NCBI RefSeq assembly: GCF_008360935.1
Contig: NZ_SRXO01000011.1
Span: forward strand, 1-64,000
Source of the DNA: Siccirubricoccus phaeus
GTDB lineage: Bacteria; Pseudomonadota; Alphaproteobacteria; Acetobacterales; Acetobacteraceae
Direction: 5' to 3'
DNA: 64,000 nucleotides
Each line of letters starts with the position of its first letter. Position 1 is the first letter of the stretch. Position numbers and translations under genes: made by a program. Below, one piece after another: positions 46,143-54,035 of the stretch. A model generated the notes under the pieces. That model was not told where the DNA came from. It did no database searches and saw only the letters and a list, made by a program, of their open reading frames with translations.

Positions 46143-46192
46143 TCTCGTATTTTCCCAGTCGCCTCGGCGATCCCGCCCAGCTTGAAATACTC
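46143..46192 (+). repeat. GCATTTT-type palindromic element, copy 2
   Basis: CTCGTATTTTCCCAGTCGCC ... GCTTGAAATACTC followed by TA at 46193-46194. It ends 15 bp before the start codon of the AlgX-like gene, so the element lies in its promoter or leader. Confidence 0.6.
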
Positions 46193-46207
46193 TAGCATCC
46201 GAGCCTC

Positions 46208-47626
46208 ATGCCCATCGACCCTTCCCCCACCCCCGGCCTGATCGGCATGGTGGATGTGCTGACCCCGCCCGGCACCGTGCATGGCTGGGCCCGGCTGCAG
46301 GGCGGGGAGGCGGTGGTCACCGTCATCCTCCGCCGCGGCGGGGCGGAGCTTGGCCGCACCCCGGCCGAGCTGCCGCGCCCGGACCTGGCCCAGCACCAGC
46401 TCGGGGATTGCGCCTTCCGCCTCGACCTGCCCGAGCCCCTGACGGCGGCGGAATTGGCCTCCGGCCAGGTGACGGTCAGCGCGGAGGCCCCGGGCCTGGC
46501 CCCGGTGGTGCTGCCCCTCAGCCCCTCCCTCCGCCCGCCGGAGGCCAGCCGCCCGGCCGCCGCCGCCGTGGTGGCGGCGCTGGAAGCGATGGACGCCCAC
46601 GCCCTGGCGGAATGGCGCCTGGCCGCGCCGCATGGCGGCATGGCGGAACACATGCTGCAGGTGATGACCACCGCCTTCGCCTCCGCCTGGGCGCAGCGTG
46701 GCCTGCTGGATGAAAGCCGGCCGGAGGAGGAGCGCATCGCCTGGCTGCCCCTGCCGGTCGGCCTCGTCTCCGGCGACGGGGCGGCGATGCTGGGAAAAGG
46801 CGGCTGGCTGTTCCTGACCGGCGGGCCGAACCGGGTGCTGGATCTCTTCCCGCCGGTGGCCAGCCCGGCCTCCGAGGCGGCGAATGTCGCCGCCTGGGCC
46901 ACGCTCTGCCGCGCCCGGCAGGAGGTGTGCGCGCAGCGGCGGATCGGCTTCCGCCAGCTCATCATTCCGGAGAAGCTTTCCCTGCTGCCGGACTACCTGC
47001 CGCTGGCGGTCGAGACCCCCTCCTGCCTGCTGGCGGGGCTGGAGGCGGAATTGGCCGGGCTGGGCGGCGCCTATCTCTCCGGGCTGGACCTGCTGCGAGA
47101 GGGGGGGAAGGAGGGGCGGCGGGAGGCGATGTACCGCCGGCTGGACAGCCACCTCTCCCCGGAGGGGGCCTGGCGGCTGGCGGCTTCGGTGGCGGCGAGC
47201 CTCGGCCTGCCGCCGCTGGACCCGGCGCCGGAATTCCTGCCGCGCGGGCGCCTTGGGGGCGGCGACCTGACCCTGCGCTTCTTCGGCGTGCCGATGGCCG
47301 AGCCGGTGGCGGAGGCCGAGGCGGCGGCGCTGGCGCGGCCGGAGCTGGTGCTGGACGCCCCGGCGCCGCAGGGGGCGCATCTCGGCACGCGGCGGGCCTG
47401 GCGGAACGCGGCGGCCAAGGGAGGGGGACGGCTGCTGGTCTGCGGCAATTCCTTCGCCGCGCCGGATGGGCAGGAGGGGCTGTGCTGGTGGCTGGCGCAG
47501 TATGTGGAGGAGGTCCACTTCCTCTGGTCCCCCGCGCTGGATTGGGCCGAGGTGGAGCGGGTGCGGCCGGACTGGGTGCTGTGCCAGACGGTGGAGCGGT
47601 ATCTGCCGGCGGTGCCGGGCGCCTGA
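46208..47626 (+). CDS. AlgX/AlgJ-like SGNH-fold protein with N-terminal beta-sandwich domain
   Basis: A 472-aa protein. Residues 10-105 form a domain (V-D-V-L-T-P-P-G-T-V-H-G-W-A-R ... L-G-D-C-A-F-R-L-D-L) resembling modules attached to polysaccharide enzymes. From about residue 195 it follows the AlgX/AlgJ pattern: G-K-G-G-W-L-F-L, F-R-Q-L-I-I-P-E-K-L-S-L-L-P-D-Y, the catalytic D-S-H-L-S-P-E-G-A (Asp/His pair), and the nucleophile region L-V-C-G-N-S-F-A, where the usual G-D-S is G-N-S. The final W-V-L-C-Q-T-V-E-R-Y-L also fits. Known AlgX and AlgJ O-acetylate alginate in the periplasm, but no signal peptide is seen here, and no alginate genes are near. Function is inferred only. Confidence 0.68.
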   Translation: MPIDPSPTPGLIGMVDVLTPPGTVHGWARLQGGEAVVTVILRRGGAELGRTPAELPRPDLAQHQLGDCAFRLDLPEPLTAAELASGQVTVSAEAPGLAPVVLPLSPSLRPPEASRPAAAAVVAALEAMDAHALAEWRLAAPHGGMAEHMLQVMTTAFASAWAQRGLLDESRPEEERIAWLPLPVGLVSGDGAAMLGKGGWLFLTGGPNRVLDLFPPVASPASEAANVAAWATLCRARQEVCAQRRIGFRQLIIPEKLSLLPDYLPLAVETPSCLLAGLEAELAGLGGAYLSGLDLLREGGKEGRREAMYRRLDSHLSPEGAWRLAASVAASLGLPPLDPAPEFLPRGRLGGGDLTLRFFGVPMAEPVAEAEAAALARPELVLDAPAPQGAHLGTRRAWRNAAAKGGGRLLVCGNSFAAPDGQEGLCWWLAQYVEEVHFLWSPALDWAEVERVRPDWVLCQTVERYLPAVPGA

Positions 47627-47737
47627 TCCCTCCTGACGCTGCTGGCGCAGCGCCCACGGCCCACGCCGGCGGGAAGGCGCCAGGCGCCCGGAGCGTGATC
47701 GGCTGAGTCGAATCAGCCGGAGCCGGGCAGGACACCA

Positions 47738-47808
47738 GCTTGTGTTTTCAGTGGCCGGCTTGTCCGCTGCGTTCGCCGGAAATCCAGCGAGCTTCGCGGG
47801 CAGGACAT
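47738..47808 (-). repeat. 71-bp double-hairpin element, copy D
   Basis: Reverse copy: GCTTGTGTTTTCAGTGGCC ... GCGGGCAGGACAT, inner stem GTTCGCCGG/CCAGCGAGC, followed by TA at 47809-47810. Just before it, 47690-47725 holds a decayed relative of the element at 47914. The whole gap 47627-47984 is occupied by such elements and contains no gene. Confidence 0.72.
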
Positions 47809-47810
47809 TA

Positions 47811-47857
47811 GAGCAGATCGCCGGAGGGCGGCATCGCCCGGAGGCGTGAAGCTGCTC
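47811..47857. repeat. GAGC-type palindromic element between two TA sites
   Basis: GAGCAGATCGCCGGAGGGC ... GGCGTGAAGCTGCTC, with TA directly at 47809-47810 and 47858-47859. The outer arms GAGCAG/CTGCTC are paired. Confidence 0.62.
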
Positions 47858-47873
47858 TACCATCCATAAGCTA

Positions 47874-47911
47874 GAGCGGTTTCGCGCTGCACAGTCAGCG
47901 TGAAACCGCTC
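47874..47911. repeat. GAGCGGTTTC palindromic element between two TA sites
   Basis: Perfect 10-bp arms GAGCGGTTTC/GAAACCGCTC with inner CGCTG/CAGCG. TA lies at 47872-47873 and 47912-47913. This is the best-preserved short element in the window. Confidence 0.75.
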
Positions 47912-47913
47912 TA

Positions 47914-47974
47914 GCTCCTTGTTCGGTCGCGTGATTCACGGTTTCGGTCGATTCGACCTCAACCGATCACGCTC
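47914..47974. repeat. CGATC-type palindromic element, second copy
   Basis: GCTCCTTGTTCGGTCGCGTG ... CGACCTCAACCGATCACGCTC, flanked by TA at 47912-47913 and 47975-47976. It shares its left TA with the previous element and matches 14033-14090. The OmpA-like gene stops 9 bp beyond the right TA. Confidence 0.68.
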
Positions 47975-47984
47975 TAGCCCTCGC

Positions 47985-48395
47985 TCAGGGCAGCACCACC
48001 ACCGTCACGCTCCGCTCCTCCGGCACCGCGCCGCGGGCGAAGGCGGCACGGCGCGCTTCCGCTCGCACCCGGTCGCGCTCCACGCCCAGCTTCGCCAGCG
48101 CCTCCGCCACCGCGCCGGCCCGGCGCGCGGCCAGTTGCAGCCCGGTCTGCGCCCCGCCCTCCTGCCCGCCGGCATGGCCCAGCACGCAGATATTCCGCTC
48201 CGGCACCTGCTTCGCCCGCTCCGCCGCGGCGGTCAGGCCGGCCCGCGCGGCATCCTCCGGCGCCGCCGCGCCGCGCGGAAAGGGGATGGCGAAGACATCC
48301 TCCTCCAGCCGCTCCGCGCCGACGCAGGAGAATTGCCGGGGTTGCGCCCCGGCCAGGCCGGGCAGCAGCAGGGCGAGCAGCAGGGCCGGGATCAC
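47985..48395 (-). CDS. Small OmpA-like periplasmic protein
   Basis: A 136-aa protein with a short signal peptide (I-P-A-L-L-L-A-L-L-L-P-G-L-A-G-A-Q) and a compact domain like the C-terminal OmpA peptidoglycan-binding fold: V-L-G-H-A-G-G-Q-E near residue 72 (the usual G-H-T/A-D), then A-x-x-L-x-x-x-R-A-x-A-V-A-E-A-L. The Asp normally contacting diaminopimelate is not obvious, so binding is uncertain. The GTG start overlaps the TGA of the JmjC gene. Confidence 0.65.
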   Translation of the reverse strand: MIPALLLALLLPGLAGAQPRQFSCVGAERLEEDVFAIPFPRGAAAPEDAARAGLTAAAERAKQVPERNICVLGHAGGQEGGAQTGLQLAARRAGAVAEALAKLGVERDRVRAEARRAAFARGAVPEERSVTVVVLP

Positions 48396-49615
48396 GCCGC
48401 CACCAGCAGGCCGGCCTCGCGCAGCCGGCCGAGCAGCGCGGCGGCATCCACCGCCGGGTGCGCCGCCCGCAGCTCACCCTCCGCCACATCCGGCCGGCCG
48501 AGGATCCAGCCGGCCGCCTCCGCCTCGGGCGGGCTCAGCGGCACCGCGCCGGCGGCGGTCTTCAGCACCCAATCGGCGCCGCGCCGCACCGGCTTCGCGC
48601 CGCCGGCCAGCACGCGGAACACCGCCGCCTCGCCCTCCTCCGCGCCCGCCGCGGCCGGCGCCGCCAGCCCGCGCGCCGCCAGCAGGTCGTTGCCGCCGCG
48701 CTGGTAGCGGTAGCCGGCGACGAATTGCTCCAGCACCGCCATCACCTGCGGCTCCCGGCAGAATTCCGCCAGGCGCTGGCCCAACTGCCCGGCCCGCGCC
48801 GTCAGCGCGAAGCGCGCCGCCGCCGAGCCGTCCTGCCGCGGCAGCGGCTTCCTGAACTCCAGATCGCGTACCGCGCGGTCCAGCAGGATGTTCATCAGGT
48901 CCACCCCATGCACCGCATGCACGCCATAGGCGACGTGGACCGAGGCCGGCGCCTCCGCCAGCGCGTCATGGTACCAGCCGCGCGGCAAATAGAGCAGGTC
49001 GCCGGCCTTGAGCAGCACCTTCTCCCGCAGCCTGCCCTTGGCCTGCTCATGCTGCGCCTGGCCCATGGCGCGGAAGGCGGGGTGGGGGATCGGCCAATCG
49101 GCCCGGCCCTCCCAGATGTTCCAGGTCTTCTCGCCCTCCACCTGCACCGCCCAGACGTCATGCGTGTCGAAATGCGCCGGGAAGGCCTTGTGGCTCTGCC
49201 AGGAGATGTAGACATTGGCCTGCGCCTTCCCGAGCCCCGCCCCTTCCAGCGCGGCGGAGATGGCGGCGAGGCCGGGGGTCAGGCTGTCCACATCGTTCAG
49301 CACCAGGCTGGCGCCGCGGGCGACCCACTCCTTCACCTTCGCCGGCTCGGGCTGCCAGACCTGGTCGTTGTCCCGGCTGGTGGCACGGCCGCAATACTGT
49401 TCCGGCGGAACCTTGTTGCCGTCCAGGACGAGCTGCAGCGAGTGGCCGGACCAGATATGCGTCATGTCCAGCAGCCGGTTGATCTGCCGCCAGGACAGCG
49501 CGCTGGCGAATTTCGCCGCGCCGCCCCGCACGTGCAAAGGCTGGCGGTCGTGGTATTCGGCGAAGAACCGGGCCGGCGTCATCGGCGCCAGCAGATCGTC
49601 CAGCGAGAGGGTCAT
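48392..49615 (-). CDS. JmjC/cupin-4 family 2-oxoglutarate oxygenase-like protein
   Basis: A 407-aa protein similar to the cupin_4/JmjC family (bacterial ribosomal protein hydroxylases such as YcfD/RoxA of E. coli belong here). The iron-binding H-x-D is in F-P-A-H-F-D-T-H-D-V-W, and the distal His is expected in P-R-G-W-Y-H-D-A or S-V-H-V-A-Y-G. The 2-oxoglutarate region is less clear. A C-terminal winged-helix-like part has L-S-P-P-E-A-E-A-A-G-W-I-L. Its start is 64 bp from the divergent glycosylase gene. The substrate is unknown. Confidence 0.85.
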   Translation of the reverse strand: MTLSLDDLLAPMTPARFFAEYHDRQPLHVRGGAAKFASALSWRQINRLLDMTHIWSGHSLQLVLDGNKVPPEQYCGRATSRDNDQVWQPEPAKVKEWVARGASLVLNDVDSLTPGLAAISAALEGAGLGKAQANVYISWQSHKAFPAHFDTHDVWAVQVEGEKTWNIWEGRADWPIPHPAFRAMGQAQHEQAKGRLREKVLLKAGDLLYLPRGWYHDALAEAPASVHVAYGVHAVHGVDLMNILLDRAVRDLEFRKPLPRQDGSAAARFALTARAGQLGQRLAEFCREPQVMAVLEQFVAGYRYQRGGNDLLAARGLAAPAAAGAEEGEAAVFRVLAGGAKPVRRGADWVLKTAAGAVPLSPPEAEAAGWILGRPDVAEGELRAAHPAVDAAALLGRLREAGLLVAA

Positions 49616-49679
49616 GGCAGGCCAGCATAGCTTATCGCGCCCCGGCCGGAGAGGGGCGGGGCACGCGGCGCCTTCGGTG

Positions 49680-50408
49680 ATGCCGCCAGGACACGCCCCG
49701 GCCGCCGGCCCCTGGCCCGGCGGCGCTGCGGCCGCCGCGGCGGGAAGCCCAGCGGGGAGCCAACTGGGAAGCCCAGCGGCGAGCCAAGTGGGAAAGTCAG
49801 CGGGAAGCCCGGTGGGCAGCCAGGCGGGCAACCAGGCGGAACGCGCGGCAGGCAGGCCGGGCCATGGCGCGGGCGCTGTCGCCGGTGCCCTGGATTCGCT
49901 GCCGCCGGCGCCGCGCCCGGTCCTGCCGGATGTGCTGGCGCCCGGGCTGCGGGTGGTCTTCGTGGGCAGCGCGGCGGGGGCGGTCTCCGCCGCGCGCGGC
50001 GCCTATTACGCCGGGCCGGGCAACCGCTTCTGGCCGATGTTGTGGGAGACCGGCCTGACCCCTCGCCTGCTGGCGCCCGGCGAATTCGCGGAGCTGCCGC
50101 GCTGGGGCATCGGCCTGACCGACCTGGCGAAGTACGAAAGCGGGGCGGATTCGGCCCTCTCCCGCACCGCCTATGACGCGGCAGGGCTGGCGGCCCGGCT
50201 GCGCGCGGCGGCGCCGCTTGTCGTCGCCTTCAACGGCCGCGCGCCCTGGCGGCACTTCATGGAGTCCGAGGCGGGCAGGGGCTTCGTCATGGCCTCCGGC
50301 CATGCGGGCTGCACCATGGTGGCGCTGCCCTCCACCTCCGGCGCCGCGCGGCGCTGGTGGGACCCCGCGCCCTGGCATGCCCTGGCCGCCCGGCTGCGCG
50401 CGGCATGA
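49680..50408 (+). CDS. Mismatch-specific uracil/thymine DNA glycosylase (Mug/TDG-like)
   Basis: A 242-aa protein; the catalytic domain starts near residue 78. Motif 1 reads V-F-V-G-S-A-A-G, where Mug and TDG have G-I-N-P-G with a catalytic Asn; the rest of the motif region (G-A-Y-Y-A-G-P-G-N-R-F-W) is well kept. The DNA-intercalation motif is A-L-P-S-T-S-G-A-A-R-R-W-W. This variant is common in alphaproteobacterial proteins annotated as mismatch-specific glycosylases. The first 75 residues are low complexity, including tetrapeptide repeats (PAGS/QLGS). No later ATG or GTG precedes the domain, so the start at 49680 is the best available. Confidence 0.82.
   Translation: MPPGHAPAAGPWPGGAAAAAAGSPAGSQLGSPAASQVGKSAGSPVGSQAGNQAERAAGRPGHGAGAVAGALDSLPPAPRPVLPDVLAPGLRVVFVGSAAGAVSAARGAYYAGPGNRFWPMLWETGLTPRLLAPGEFAELPRWGIGLTDLAKYESGADSALSRTAYDAAGLAARLRAAAPLVVAFNGRAPWRHFMESEAGRGFVMASGHAGCTMVALPSTSGAARRWWDPAPWHALAARLRAA
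49742..49837. repeat. 12-bp tandem repeat in the glycosylase N-terminus
   Basis: Eight units of 12 bp with the form GGGAAGCCCAGC or GGGGAGCCAACT, alternating, so the higher-order unit is 24 bp. In frame it encodes repeats of P-A-G-S and Q-L-G-S type. The frame is kept throughout. Confidence 0.8.
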
Positions 50409-50418
50409 GCCGGGCCGC

Positions 50419-51666
50419 ATGAGCCGTCCCGCCTGGGCCTGGGCCCTGTATGACTGGGCGAACAGCGCCTTCCCGACCGTGGTCTCCACCTTCGTCATCG
50501 CCGCCTATTTCGCCAAGGGCATCGCCCCGGACGAGGCCACCGGCCAGGCCTGGTGGGGCTGGATGCAGACGGTGGCGGGGCTGGCCATCGCGCTGCTTTC
50601 GCCTGTGCTGGGAGCCGTCGCTGATGCCGGTGGGCGGCGCCGGCTGATGCTGGCGCTGACCACCGCGGTGATGGTGGTGGCGACGGCCGGCATCTGGTTC
50701 GCCCGGCCGGTGCCCGAGGATGCGCTCTGGGCGCTCGCCTGCGTCGGCGTGGCGACGGTGGCCTTCGAGCTGGGGACGGTGTTCTACAACGCCATGCTGC
50801 CCCAGGTGGCGCCGCCGGAGCGGCTGGGGCGGGTCTCCGGCCTCGCCTGGGGCCTCGGCTATGCCGGCGGGCTGTGCTGCCTCGCCGTGGCGCTGGTGCT
50901 GCTGGTGCAGCCCAACCCTTCGCCGCTGGGCCTCGATCGCGCCGCGGCGGAGCATGTGCGGGCGACGGCGCTGCTGGTCGCGGCCTGGATCGTGCTCTTC
51001 GCCTGGCCGGTGCTGCTGGCCCTGCCGGACCCGAAGGGGGTGCGCCTGGCCTGGGGCGTGGCGGCGCGGGCCGGGCTGGCCGAGATCTGGGCGGTGCTGC
51101 GCCGGCTGCCTGCCAACCCCACCATGCTGCGCTTCCTGATCGCCCGGCTGTTCTACACGGACGGGCTGAACACGCTCTTCGCCTTCGGCGCCATCTATGC
51201 CGCGGGCGTCTTCGGCATGGGGTTCGAGGAGATCCTGCTCTTCGGCATCGCGCTGAACGTGACGGCGGGGCTGGGGGCGGCTGGCTTCGGCCTGGTGGAG
51301 GACCGGATCGGCTCCCGCCGCACCGTGCTGATCGCGCTGACCGCGATGATCCTGCTGGGCGCCGGGCTGCTGGTGGCGGAGGGCAAGGCGGCGTTCTGGG
51401 CGCTGGCGCTCGCGCTCGGCTGCTTCCTCGGCCCCGCCCAGGCGGCGAGCCGGGCGCTGATGGCGCGGCTGGCCCCGCCCGGGGAGGTGACGGCGCATTT
51501 CGGCCTCTTCGCGCTCTCCGGCCGCGTCACCGGCTTCCTCGGCCCCGCCGCGCTGGCAGCGGTGACGGCGGCGACGGGCAGCCAGCGGGCCGGGATGGCG
51601 ACGGTGCTGGTGTTCCTCTGCCTCGGCGCGGCGATCCTGGCGACGGTGCGGGTGAAGCGAGGCTGA
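50419..51666 (+). CDS. UMF1/Atg22-like MFS transporter
   Basis: A 415-aa membrane protein with about twelve helices. The start M-S-R-P-A-W-A-W-A-L-Y-D-W-A-N-S-A-F carries the Y-D-W-A-N-S-A-F hallmark of the UMF1/vacuole effluxer Atg22-like family. Other MFS features: V-A-D-A-G-G-R-R-R in the loop between helices 2 and 3 and E-D-R-I-G-S-R-R between helices 8 and 9. Atg22 in yeast exports amino acids; the bacterial substrate is unknown. It follows the glycosylase after 10 bp and may be co-transcribed. Confidence 0.9.
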   Translation: MSRPAWAWALYDWANSAFPTVVSTFVIAAYFAKGIAPDEATGQAWWGWMQTVAGLAIALLSPVLGAVADAGGRRRLMLALTTAVMVVATAGIWFARPVPEDALWALACVGVATVAFELGTVFYNAMLPQVAPPERLGRVSGLAWGLGYAGGLCCLAVALVLLVQPNPSPLGLDRAAAEHVRATALLVAAWIVLFAWPVLLALPDPKGVRLAWGVAARAGLAEIWAVLRRLPANPTMLRFLIARLFYTDGLNTLFAFGAIYAAGVFGMGFEEILLFGIALNVTAGLGAAGFGLVEDRIGSRRTVLIALTAMILLGAGLLVAEGKAAFWALALALGCFLGPAQAASRALMARLAPPGEVTAHFGLFALSGRVTGFLGPAALAAVTAATGSQRAGMATVLVFLCLGAAILATVRVKRG

Positions 51667-51830
51667 CTCCCTCCCCCGCCCTGCGGGGGGAGGGCCGGGG
51701 CCGGGGGCGGGGGTGTGATGCCGGTGGGGGGTGTGGTGCCGGGGCGGGGAGCTGGAGGTTGCCGCCCGGCCCCGCTGCCGCGCGTGGCAGCCACCCCCAC
51801 CCTGACCCTCCCCCGCCAGCGGGGGAGGGA
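51667..51830. repeat. CCCTCCCCCG hairpins after the MFS gene
   Basis: Two hairpins with arms CCCTCCCCCG/CGGGGGAGGG (near 51669-51695 and at 51806-51829), in between a G-rich stretch with G-runs and GGTGCCGG repeats. The twin arrangement resembles one repeat element with inverted ends. It separates the convergent MFS and CBS genes. Confidence 0.65.
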
Positions 51831-51876
51831 AGGCGGTCCTCCGACGGGGAGTCTGAGGGGGGCTGATTGCCCCCTT

Positions 51877-51922
51877 TCCGCCGGCGCGAAAGGGTTGGTG
51901 TGGCGGCTTTCGTGCCGGCGGA
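51877..51922. other. Hairpin with a G-quadruplex-like loop, copy 2
   Basis: A 16-bp stem (51877-51892 with 51907-51922), perfect except one G.T pair, encloses GGTTGGTGTGGCGG, the same 14-nt loop as at 4619-4632. Stem sequences differ between the copies beyond the first four loop-proximal pairs. It ends 5 bp from the stop of the minus-strand CBS gene, where it could act as a 3'-end structure. Confidence 0.7.
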
Positions 51923-51927
51923 CCCAA

Positions 51928-52626
51928 TCAAGCCGAATACAGATAGACCGGCAGCGGCTCCGTCAGGTCTCGGACGCCCTTCACCCCCGGCACCTGCTCC
52001 GCCAGCACCTTCAGCGCCCGCTTCGCCGCCTCATTGCGCATGAAGCCGTGGAACTCCACCACGCCCTCCTTCACCTCCACCAGCGTGTAGAAGCTGTCCG
52101 CCCAGGGCTCCTTCCGCATCGCCGCCAGCACGGCGCGGCGGATGCGGTCATCGTCCAGCGTCGCCTCCTCCTTCGGCGCCGCCACCAGCGCCCGCAGCAG
52201 ATCGGCGCGGGAGACGATGCCGCGCAGCCGTCCCTCCTCCACCACCAGCACGCGGCGGATGCCCTTCTCCTCCATCAGATGGGCGATCTGCGCGGCGGTC
52301 GCCGCCTCGTCCACCGTCACCACCTCCTGCGTCATCACATCGGCAGCCGTCGCGCCATGGGTGCGGGCGTAGCGGTCCGCCTGCGCCACCGGGTCCTGGA
52401 ACAGGCTGCGCAGCCAGCCCGGCTTCGCATCCTCCTGCCCCGCCAAGCGGCGGATCAGATCGGCTTCCGTCACGATGCCGAGCACGCCGCCGGCCTTGTC
52501 CAGCACCGGCACGGCGGAGATGCCGCGTTCCGCCAGCAGCCGGGCCACCGCCACCACGGAGGTTTCGGGCGGCACGCTCACCACATCCGGCGTCATCAGG
52601 TCCCGGGCGGTCAGTTGGGGGATCAT
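51928..52626 (-). CDS. CBS-domain pair with C-terminal BON domain
   Basis: A 232-aa protein. Two CBS domains (residues 7-60, A-R-D-L-M-T-P-D-V-V-S-V; residues 90-150, A-A-D-V-M-T-Q-E-V-V-T-V) are followed by a BON domain (residues 160-230, with V-E-V-K-E-G-V-V-E-F-H-G-F). CBS pairs bind adenine nucleotides and BON domains often bind membranes or phospholipids, so a regulatory role at the membrane is plausible. No signal peptide. It stands alone. Confidence 0.9.
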   Translation of the reverse strand: MIPQLTARDLMTPDVVSVPPETSVVAVARLLAERGISAVPVLDKAGGVLGIVTEADLIRRLAGQEDAKPGWLRSLFQDPVAQADRYARTHGATAADVMTQEVVTVDEAATAAQIAHLMEEKGIRRVLVVEEGRLRGIVSRADLLRALVAAPKEEATLDDDRIRRAVLAAMRKEPWADSFYTLVEVKEGVVEFHGFMRNEAAKRALKVLAEQVPGVKGVRDLTEPLPVYLYSA

Positions 52627-52769
52627 CAGGAATTCTCCCGCTGCTTCGAGGGAAAGCCTATCCGCCCCATCTCGGCGCCGCCTTGACCCACCGCAAGCTG
52701 CCGGGGGCTTCCCCCGGACGCGCCCGGCGCCTATCTCTCGGCATTATTCCACCGGGAGGATGTTCCAGC

Positions 52770-53762
52770 ATGACGCGCCTCACGCGCCGCACCACCTTCG
52801 GGCTCGCCGCCGGCATTGTCGCGCCCCTGGCCGCCCCCTTGGCCACGCCCCGGGCGGCGCGGGCGCAGGGGACGCAGCTTGCCATCGCCACCGGCACCAC
52901 GGGTGGCGTCTACTACCCGCTGGGCGGCGGCCTCGCGAACCTGCTCTCCCGCAACATCCCGGGCATGAGCGCGACGGTGGAGGTGACGGGCGGCTCCGTC
53001 GCCAACAACCAGCTCCTCGGCGCCGGGCGGGTGGGGCTGATCTTCAGCCAGGTGGATGCCAGCGTGGATGCGGTGAACGGCCAGGACCGCTTCCGCGGCC
53101 GGCCGGTGAAGGTGCGCGCCATCGCCGTGCTCTACACCAACCGCATGCAGGTGGTGACGACGGCCGCCGCCGGCATCAACAGCATGGCCGACCTCAAGGG
53201 CAAGCGGGTTTCCACCGGCGCGCCGGGCTCGGCGACGGAGGTGATGGCCTTCCGCCTGATCGAGGCGGCGGGGCTCGACCGCGACAAGGATTTCCGGGCG
53301 CGGGAGCGGCTTTCCCCGGCGGAGAGCACCAACGCCATCAAGGACGGCAAGCTGGACGCGTATTTCTTCGTCTCCGGCGTGCCGACCAGCGCCATCACCG
53401 ATCTCGGCGCCTCCCCCGGCATCACCCTGAAGATGGTCGACCATGCGGAGTACGTGCCGAAGATCACCGCGAAATACGGCCCGGTCTATTTTCCGGAGGT
53501 GATTCCGGCCGGCACCTATCCCGGGCAGAATGCGGACAACCACCAGATGTCCGTCGCGAATATCCTGGCGGTGCTGGACACCATGCCGAATGAGCTGGTG
53601 ACGAAGATCCTGGAGGTCACCTGGAACGGCCGGCAGGAGCTGGCGCAGGTGCATGCCGAAGGGCGGAATTTCGCCCTGGACAAGCAGAAGAGCGCCGCCG
53701 CCGGCGTGCCCTGGCACCCCGCGGCCGAGGCCTTCTGGAAGGCCCAGGGGGCGACGCTTTAA
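52770..53762 (+). CDS. TAXI-family TRAP transporter solute-binding protein
   Basis: A 330-aa exported protein. A Tat-like signal (T-R-R-T-T-F, then a hydrophobic stretch ending A-R-A-Q) precedes the TAXI pattern: L-A-I-A-T-G-T-T-G-G-V-Y-Y-P-L-G-G, G-L-I-F-S-Q-V-D, L-K-G-K-R-V-S-T-G-A-P-G-S and N-A-I-K-D-G-K-L-D-A-Y-F-F. GGGAGGA lies 10 bp before the ATG. The TRAP membrane subunits are not adjacent, so its partner must be elsewhere. Confidence 0.92.
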   Translation: MTRLTRRTTFGLAAGIVAPLAAPLATPRAARAQGTQLAIATGTTGGVYYPLGGGLANLLSRNIPGMSATVEVTGGSVANNQLLGAGRVGLIFSQVDASVDAVNGQDRFRGRPVKVRAIAVLYTNRMQVVTTAAAGINSMADLKGKRVSTGAPGSATEVMAFRLIEAAGLDRDKDFRARERLSPAESTNAIKDGKLDAYFFVSGVPTSAITDLGASPGITLKMVDHAEYVPKITAKYGPVYFPEVIPAGTYPGQNADNHQMSVANILAVLDTMPNELVTKILEVTWNGRQELAQVHAEGRNFALDKQKSAAAGVPWHPAAEAFWKAQGATL

Positions 53763-53867
53763 CCGGCGAAGTCGCTGCGCGCCTTCGCTTCGTGCCCTTA
53801 TTCTCCGTGCAGCCGCCGCGCGGCGTCATGCGGACCCAACTCGCGCACGAGCGGCGCCTTGCACGGT

Positions 53868-53937
53868 CTTCCGCGGCAAGGCCGCGGAAGGACAGCAGGC
53901 AGCGGCACGCGCGATGCAGCCGCTGACGCGGCTGCAT
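53868..53937. terminator. Tandem hairpins after the TAXI gene
   Basis: CTTCCGCGG/CCGCGGAAG (53868-53890, loop CAAGG) and ATGCAGCCGC/GCGGCTGCAT (53914-53937, loop TGAC) are perfect inverted repeats about 100 bp past the stop. No T-run follows either, so termination would be weak or factor-assisted. The rest of the gap to 54035 has no recognisable feature. Confidence 0.4.
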
Positions 53938-54035
53938 GGGCGACCCGGCGCCTGACGGCAGCATGCTCGGCCGCGCCTGACGCTTGACCTCCCGCGCCAT
54001 GGCCAACAGGCTGGCGGCAAAACGGAGGAAACGGG

